Source: Oscillospiraceae bacterium
GTDB taxonomy: Bacteria; Bacillota; Clostridia; Oscillospirales; Oscillospiraceae
Direction: 5' to 3'
Length of the DNA: 7,984 nt
Assembly: GCA_016296565.1 (NCBI GenBank)
Contig: JAEDJB010000086.1
Span: forward strand, 1-7,984
The translations under genes were made by a program, and so were the position numbers. The notes under the pieces are model-generated. The model did no database searches. It was not told where the DNA came from and was given only the letters and a program-made list of their open reading frames with translations. Positions 5,579-7,984 of the stretch are shown here, in pieces (within the stretch, counting starts at the first letter, position 1; each line of letters begins with the position of its first letter).

Positions 5579-6703
5579 TTGAAGAAAAACGAGAGCTACC
5601 AGGGCTTTGAACTGGGCCCCATCCGTCCCCCCAGCGAGGCCTACAGCCTGCTGCTGCGGATCAACCGGGGCTGCGGCTGGAACAAGTGCCGCTTCTGCGG
5701 CTTTTACCGGGATACGCCCTTCAGTCCCCGTTCCGCGGAGGACGTGATGAAGGACATCGACCGCATCAAATACTGGGTGGACGTGTTCCAGGGCCGGGCC
5801 GCCGCCAGCCAGCCCCAGACCGAAGGGGAGCAGGAGGCCTGCTACATGGCCTACAACTGGATTCAAAGCGGCATGCAGTCGGTGTTCTTCCAGGACGCCA
5901 ACAGCATCCTCATGAACCCGGACGAGATGATCCAGGTGCTGGAGTACCTGAATCAGACCTTCCCCTCCATCCGCCGCATCACCTCCTACGCCCGGTCGGA
6001 CACCATCAACCGCCTGAGCCTGGAGCGCCTCACCCGGTACCGGGAGCTGGGGCTCAACCGCTTCCACATCGGCCTGGAGACGGGCAACGACTATATCCTG
6101 AAGCTCATGCGGAAGGGCGTGGACAAGAAGACCCAGATCGCTGCGGGCATCAAGGCCATGGCCGCCGGGATTGAGATCAACGAGTTTTACATGCCCGGCA
6201 TGGGCGGCCGGGAATACGCCCGGGCCAGCGCCCTGGACACCGCCGATGTGATGAACCAGGTAAACCCCGACTTCATCCGCATCCGCTCCATGGCTCTGGC
6301 TGAGAACCTGGAGATGTACGAGGACTACGAAAGCGGCCTGCTCACCCGGCCCAATGACATTGAGACCATCCAGGAGATCCGCCTGTTCATTGAAAACCTC
6401 CACGGCATCACCAGCTTCGTGGACAGCGATCATATCCTGAACATCCTTCTGGAGCTGAAGGGCCGGCTGCCTCAGGACAAGGACAAGATGCTGGCCATGA
6501 TCGACCAGTTCCTGGACCTGCCCGAGGACACCCAGAATATCTTCCGCCTGGGCCGCCGCCTGGGGATCATGGGTGACCTGCGGGACCTGAAGAACCGCAA
6601 TGCTGTTGACAAGGTTAAGCAGACCATGGAACGGAGCGGCGTGGACAAGAGCAACATCGACCAGGTGTGCGACCGGCTGATGATCCGGTGCATTCCCATT
6701 TAA
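5579..6703 (+). CDS. Radical SAM protein with CX4CX2C cluster motif
   Basis: A 374-residue radical SAM enzyme of unassigned reaction. The [4Fe-4S] ligands are Cys32, Cys37 and Cys40 in RGCGWNKCRFCGFY (30-43), spaced CX4CX2C rather than the usual CX3CX2C. The next aromatic residues, Phe42 and Tyr43, fit the aromatic usually found near the third Cys. A SAM-binding glycine/glutamate region is seen at IGLETGND (164-171, Glu167), and MPGMGG (205-210) lies on a later barrel strand. No B12-binding domain, SPASM cysteine cluster or TRAM domain is visible. The C-terminal part (about 265-374) is helical and charged. Translation starts at TTG 5579, because AGGAGG lies exactly 7 nt upstream and the next in-frame ATG (5747) comes after the cluster motif. 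It is transcribed alone from its own promoter to a shared terminator, away from the CofE-like gene. Confidence 0.9.
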   Translation: MKKNESYQGFELGPIRPPSEAYSLLLRINRGCGWNKCRFCGFYRDTPFSPRSAEDVMKDIDRIKYWVDVFQGRAAASQPQTEGEQEACYMAYNWIQSGMQSVFFQDANSILMNPDEMIQVLEYLNQTFPSIRRITSYARSDTINRLSLERLTRYRELGLNRFHIGLETGNDYILKLMRKGVDKKTQIAAGIKAMAAGIEINEFYMPGMGGREYARASALDTADVMNQVNPDFIRIRSMALAENLEMYEDYESGLLTRPNDIETIQEIRLFIENLHGITSFVDSDHILNILLELKGRLPQDKDKMLAMIDQFLDLPEDTQNIFRLGRRLGIMGDLRDLKNRNAVDKVKQTMERSGVDKSNIDQVCDRLMIRCIPI

Positions 6704-6727
6704 GCGCTGCAAAAGGCGCGGACAAAA

Positions 6728-6761
6728 AAACAAGCCAACCGGAAAACCGGTTGGCTTGTTT
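6728..6761. terminator. Bidirectional intrinsic terminator between the radical SAM gene and rplL
   Basis: A perfect 15-bp stem (6728-6742 with 6747-6761) closes an AAAA loop. T-rich sequence follows on the plus strand (6759-6773), and TTTTTTT follows on the minus strand (6730-6724). It ends the radical SAM transcript and, from the other side, the rplJ-rplL transcript. Confidence 0.93.
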
Positions 6762-6786
6762 CGTTTGTTTTTTGAGGGAAGAAAAA

Positions 6787-7164
6787 TTACTTCAGCTCGA
6801 CCTTTGCGCCGACCTCTTCCAGCTTCTTCTTCAGCTCTTCAGCCTCGTCCTTGGAAACGCCTTCCTTGATGGCCTTAGGAGCAGCCTCAACGACAGCCTT
6901 GGCGTCAGCCAGGCCCAGGCCGGTGATCTCGCGGACAGCCTTGATGACCTTGATCTTCTCGTCGCCGAAGCTTGCCAGCACGACGTCGAACTCGGTCTTC
7001 TCAGCAGCAGCCTCAGCAGCGGGAGCAGCAGCGGCAGCAACAGCAACAGGAGCAGCGGCGGAAACGCCGAACTCATCTTCCAGAGCGTGAACCAGCTCGG
7101 ACAGCTCCAGGACGGTCAGGGTCTTAACTTCTTCGATCAGAGCAGTGATCTTCTCGCTTGCCAT
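6787..7164 (-). CDS. rplL: Large-subunit ribosomal protein bL12 (L7/L12)
   Basis: A 125-residue stalk protein of normal length. The N-terminal helical dimerisation domain (about 1-33) carries LTVLELSELVHALEDEFGV (16-34). An alanine-rich hinge covers about 35-55, and the globular C-terminal domain (56-125), which recruits translation GTPases, contains IKVIKAVREITGLGLADAK (71-89). Dimers bind the L10 C-terminal helix to form the ribosomal stalk. It follows rplJ after 67 nt. The start has GGAGG 9 nt upstream. bL12 is present in several copies per ribosome, so it needs more product than rplJ from the same message; an isolated TATAAT in the gap (7199-7194, minus strand) has no good -35 box. Confidence 0.98.
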   Translation of the reverse strand: MASEKITALIEEVKTLTVLELSELVHALEDEFGVSAAAPVAVAAAAAPAAEAAAEKTEFDVVLASFGDEKIKVIKAVREITGLGLADAKAVVEAAPKAIKEGVSKDEAEELKKKLEEVGAKVELK

Positions 7165-7231
7165 AGTAGTGTACCTCCAATAATAATGGTTAGATTATAA
7201 TGTTTTTTGTGTTTAAGCCGAAAGGGGGAGC

Positions 7232-7771
7232 TTACTCGCCCTTCTGATCGGCGATGGCCTGCACGACGCGGGCCAGACCAGAGATGTTGGCATCCAGAAC
7301 GGTAGCCAGACCTCTGATGGGAGCAATAAGAGTACCAAGCACGGTGGCGATAAGGACTTCTCTGCTGGGCAGATCGGCCAGGGCCTGAACCTCAGGCACG
7401 GAAATGACCTTGCCGTCCACGAAGCCGCCCTTGATGAAGAACTTCTGCTGGGGAGCCAGCTTCTTGGAGAACTCAGAGACGACCTTGGCGGCGGCCACGG
7501 GGTCACCCTCGCAGATGGCGATGGAAGTGGTGCCTTCCAGGACATCGCACAGCTCGTCCAGGCCAGCGTTCTTCACGGCGAAGCGGGCCAGCGTGTTTTT
7601 CACCACGAAGTACTCCACGCCGTTTTCACGCATCTTGGCGCGCAGCTCGGTGTCCTCTGCCACGGTGATGCCGCGATAGTCCACAATGACGCCGGCGGCG
7701 GCATTCTGGAACTTCTCGGTCAGGGAAGCCACGATTGCCTGCTTCTCGCTGAGAATCTTTGCGTTAGGCAT
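7232..7771 (-). CDS. rplJ: Large-subunit ribosomal protein uL10
   Basis: A 179-residue protein of normal length for bacterial uL10. The N-terminal rRNA-binding domain (about 1-130) contains VIVDYRGITVAEDTELR (28-44) and VVKNTLARFA (56-65). The C-terminal helix (about 135-179) would hold the bL12 dimers. Together with bL12 it forms the stalk base and, as is known for this operon, the L10-L12 complex binds its own leader RNA to limit synthesis. The start has GGAGGTG about 10 nt upstream. It is the first gene of the visible operon and lies about 146 nt from the predicted start site. Confidence 0.98.
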   Translation of the reverse strand: MPNAKILSEKQAIVASLTEKFQNAAAGVIVDYRGITVAEDTELRAKMRENGVEYFVVKNTLARFAVKNAGLDELCDVLEGTTSIAICEGDPVAAAKVVSEFSKKLAPQQKFFIKGGFVDGKVISVPEVQALADLPSREVLIATVLGTLIAPIRGLATVLDANISGLARVVQAIADQKGE

Positions 7772-7810
7772 ACGGTTGTTTCACCTCCAAATAGAGAATG
7801 GGAACCAAAG

Positions 7811-7844
7811 AAAAAACGTCCTTGCGCCAAAAAGACACAAGGAC
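7811..7844 (-). terminator. Attenuator (intrinsic terminator) in the L10 leader
   Basis: On the minus strand, GTCCTTGTGTC (7844-7834) pairs over 11 bp, including two G-U pairs, with GGCGCAAGGAC (7828-7818) around a TTTTT loop. G and then TTTTTT (7816-7811) follow. It lies 40 nt before the rplJ start and would stop transcription before the operon is read. Confidence 0.85.
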
Positions 7845-7915
7845 ATGAAGCAATCATAGAAACTATGGACTGCATCCTCGGCAGGATTTACGAAGTACCT
7901 GCTGTCTTTGGAACG
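7811..7915 (-). ncRNA. Ribosomal protein L10 leader
   Basis: The 5' leader of rplJ carries the recognisable L10 leader core on the minus strand: AAAGACAGCAGG, a short loop, then ATCCTGCCGAGG (7909-7876), with GCAGG/CCTGC pairing. A small CATAG/CTATG hairpin (7867-7855) and the attenuator hairpin follow. From known biology, the L10-L12 complex binds this element; in Firmicutes it is thought to favour termination. The exact 5' and 3' limits are approximate. Confidence 0.85.
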
Positions 7916-7923
7916 CGATTGTT

Positions 7924-7952
7924 ATTTTACCATCCGGGAAAGGCGCTGTCAA
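7924..7952 (-). promoter_or_regulatory. Promoter of the rplJ-rplL operon
   Basis: On the minus strand, a perfect TTGACA (7952-7947), a 17-nt spacer and TAAAAT (7929-7924, five of six) make a strong housekeeping promoter; start near 7917. The -35 box occupies the loop of the inverted repeat at 7935-7964. Confidence 0.85.
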
Positions 7953-7964
7953 GCGCCTTTCCCG
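7935..7964. repeat. Perfect 13-bp inverted repeat enclosing the rplJ -35 box
   Basis: Arms 7935-7947 and 7952-7964 (CGGGAAAGGCGCT and its complement) surround a 4-nt loop, GTCA. No T tract follows on either strand, so it is not a standard terminator. It could fold in RNA coming from an upstream gene such as rplA, which would normally lie there but is outside the window. The remaining 20 nt to the right edge show nothing I can name. Confidence 0.75.
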
Positions 7965-7984
7965 AAAAAGGTACAGAATTTAAT

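Noticed and set aside
4502..6733. Open frames opposite the CofE-like gene (plus strand, 4502-5536) and opposite the radical SAM gene (minus strand, 5405-6733)
   Set aside because: Both are shadows of real genes, cross promoters or terminators, and show no recognisable domain.
7194..7222. Possible internal promoter for rplL (TATAAT in the rplJ-rplL gap)
   Set aside because: The hexamer at the right distance is TTCGGC, a poor -35 box, and the gap is simply AT-rich; read-through from rplJ is sufficient.
1..7984. A defence system, CRISPR array, prophage or transposon
   Set aside because: No repeat-spacer pattern, transposase, integrase, toxin-antitoxin pair or nuclease could be recognised; the genes are chromosomal in character.

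Overview
The window looks like chromosomal DNA of a high-GC, Gram-positive gut-type Clostridia bacterium. The Oscillospiraceae/Flavonifractor neighbourhood is my best guess, by inference only. Reasons: strong AGGAGG ribosome binding sites, GC-rich codon use, an SLH-anchored secreted deacetylase, a Firmicutes-type L10 leader and short AT-rich promoters. I see no phage, transposon, CRISPR, tRNA or rRNA. The coding content is ordinary; the most informative parts are the control regions.

Layout. (1) 1-1998, minus strand: a MarR-family repressor gene overlaps by 29 nt the start of an ABC exporter half-transporter that runs off the left edge. The exporter has a degenerate catalytic site, so it probably works as one half of a heterodimer. 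(2) 1999-2233: a divergent control region with a near-consensus minus-strand promoter, a perfect 18-bp palindrome and a 20-bp element present twice, 62 bp apart. (3) 2234-3544, plus strand: a secreted polysaccharide deacetylase with three C-terminal SLH repeats. It ends at a terminator that also serves the convergent VOC gene (3612-4073, minus). (4) 4136-5311, minus: a long protein of the coenzyme F420-0:L-glutamate ligase (CofE-like) family, with its own promoter and terminator, directly upstream of the VOC gene. (5) 5312-5578: a second divergent control region with one promoter facing each way. (6) 5579-6703, plus: a TTG-started radical SAM protein with an unusual CX4CX2C cluster motif. (7) 6787-7984, minus: the rplJ-rplL ribosomal protein operon with its L10 leader and attenuator. 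Its promoter has a -35 box that lies in the loop of a perfect inverted repeat.

How the parts work together. The repressor and exporter form a classic self-regulated efflux operon. Its operator-like repeats also lie upstream of the cell-wall deacetylase, so efflux and envelope modification may share control. The CofE-like, VOC and radical SAM genes have no partner in the window that would give them a pathway. rplJ and rplL build the ribosomal stalk and are probably controlled by L10-L12 binding to the leader.
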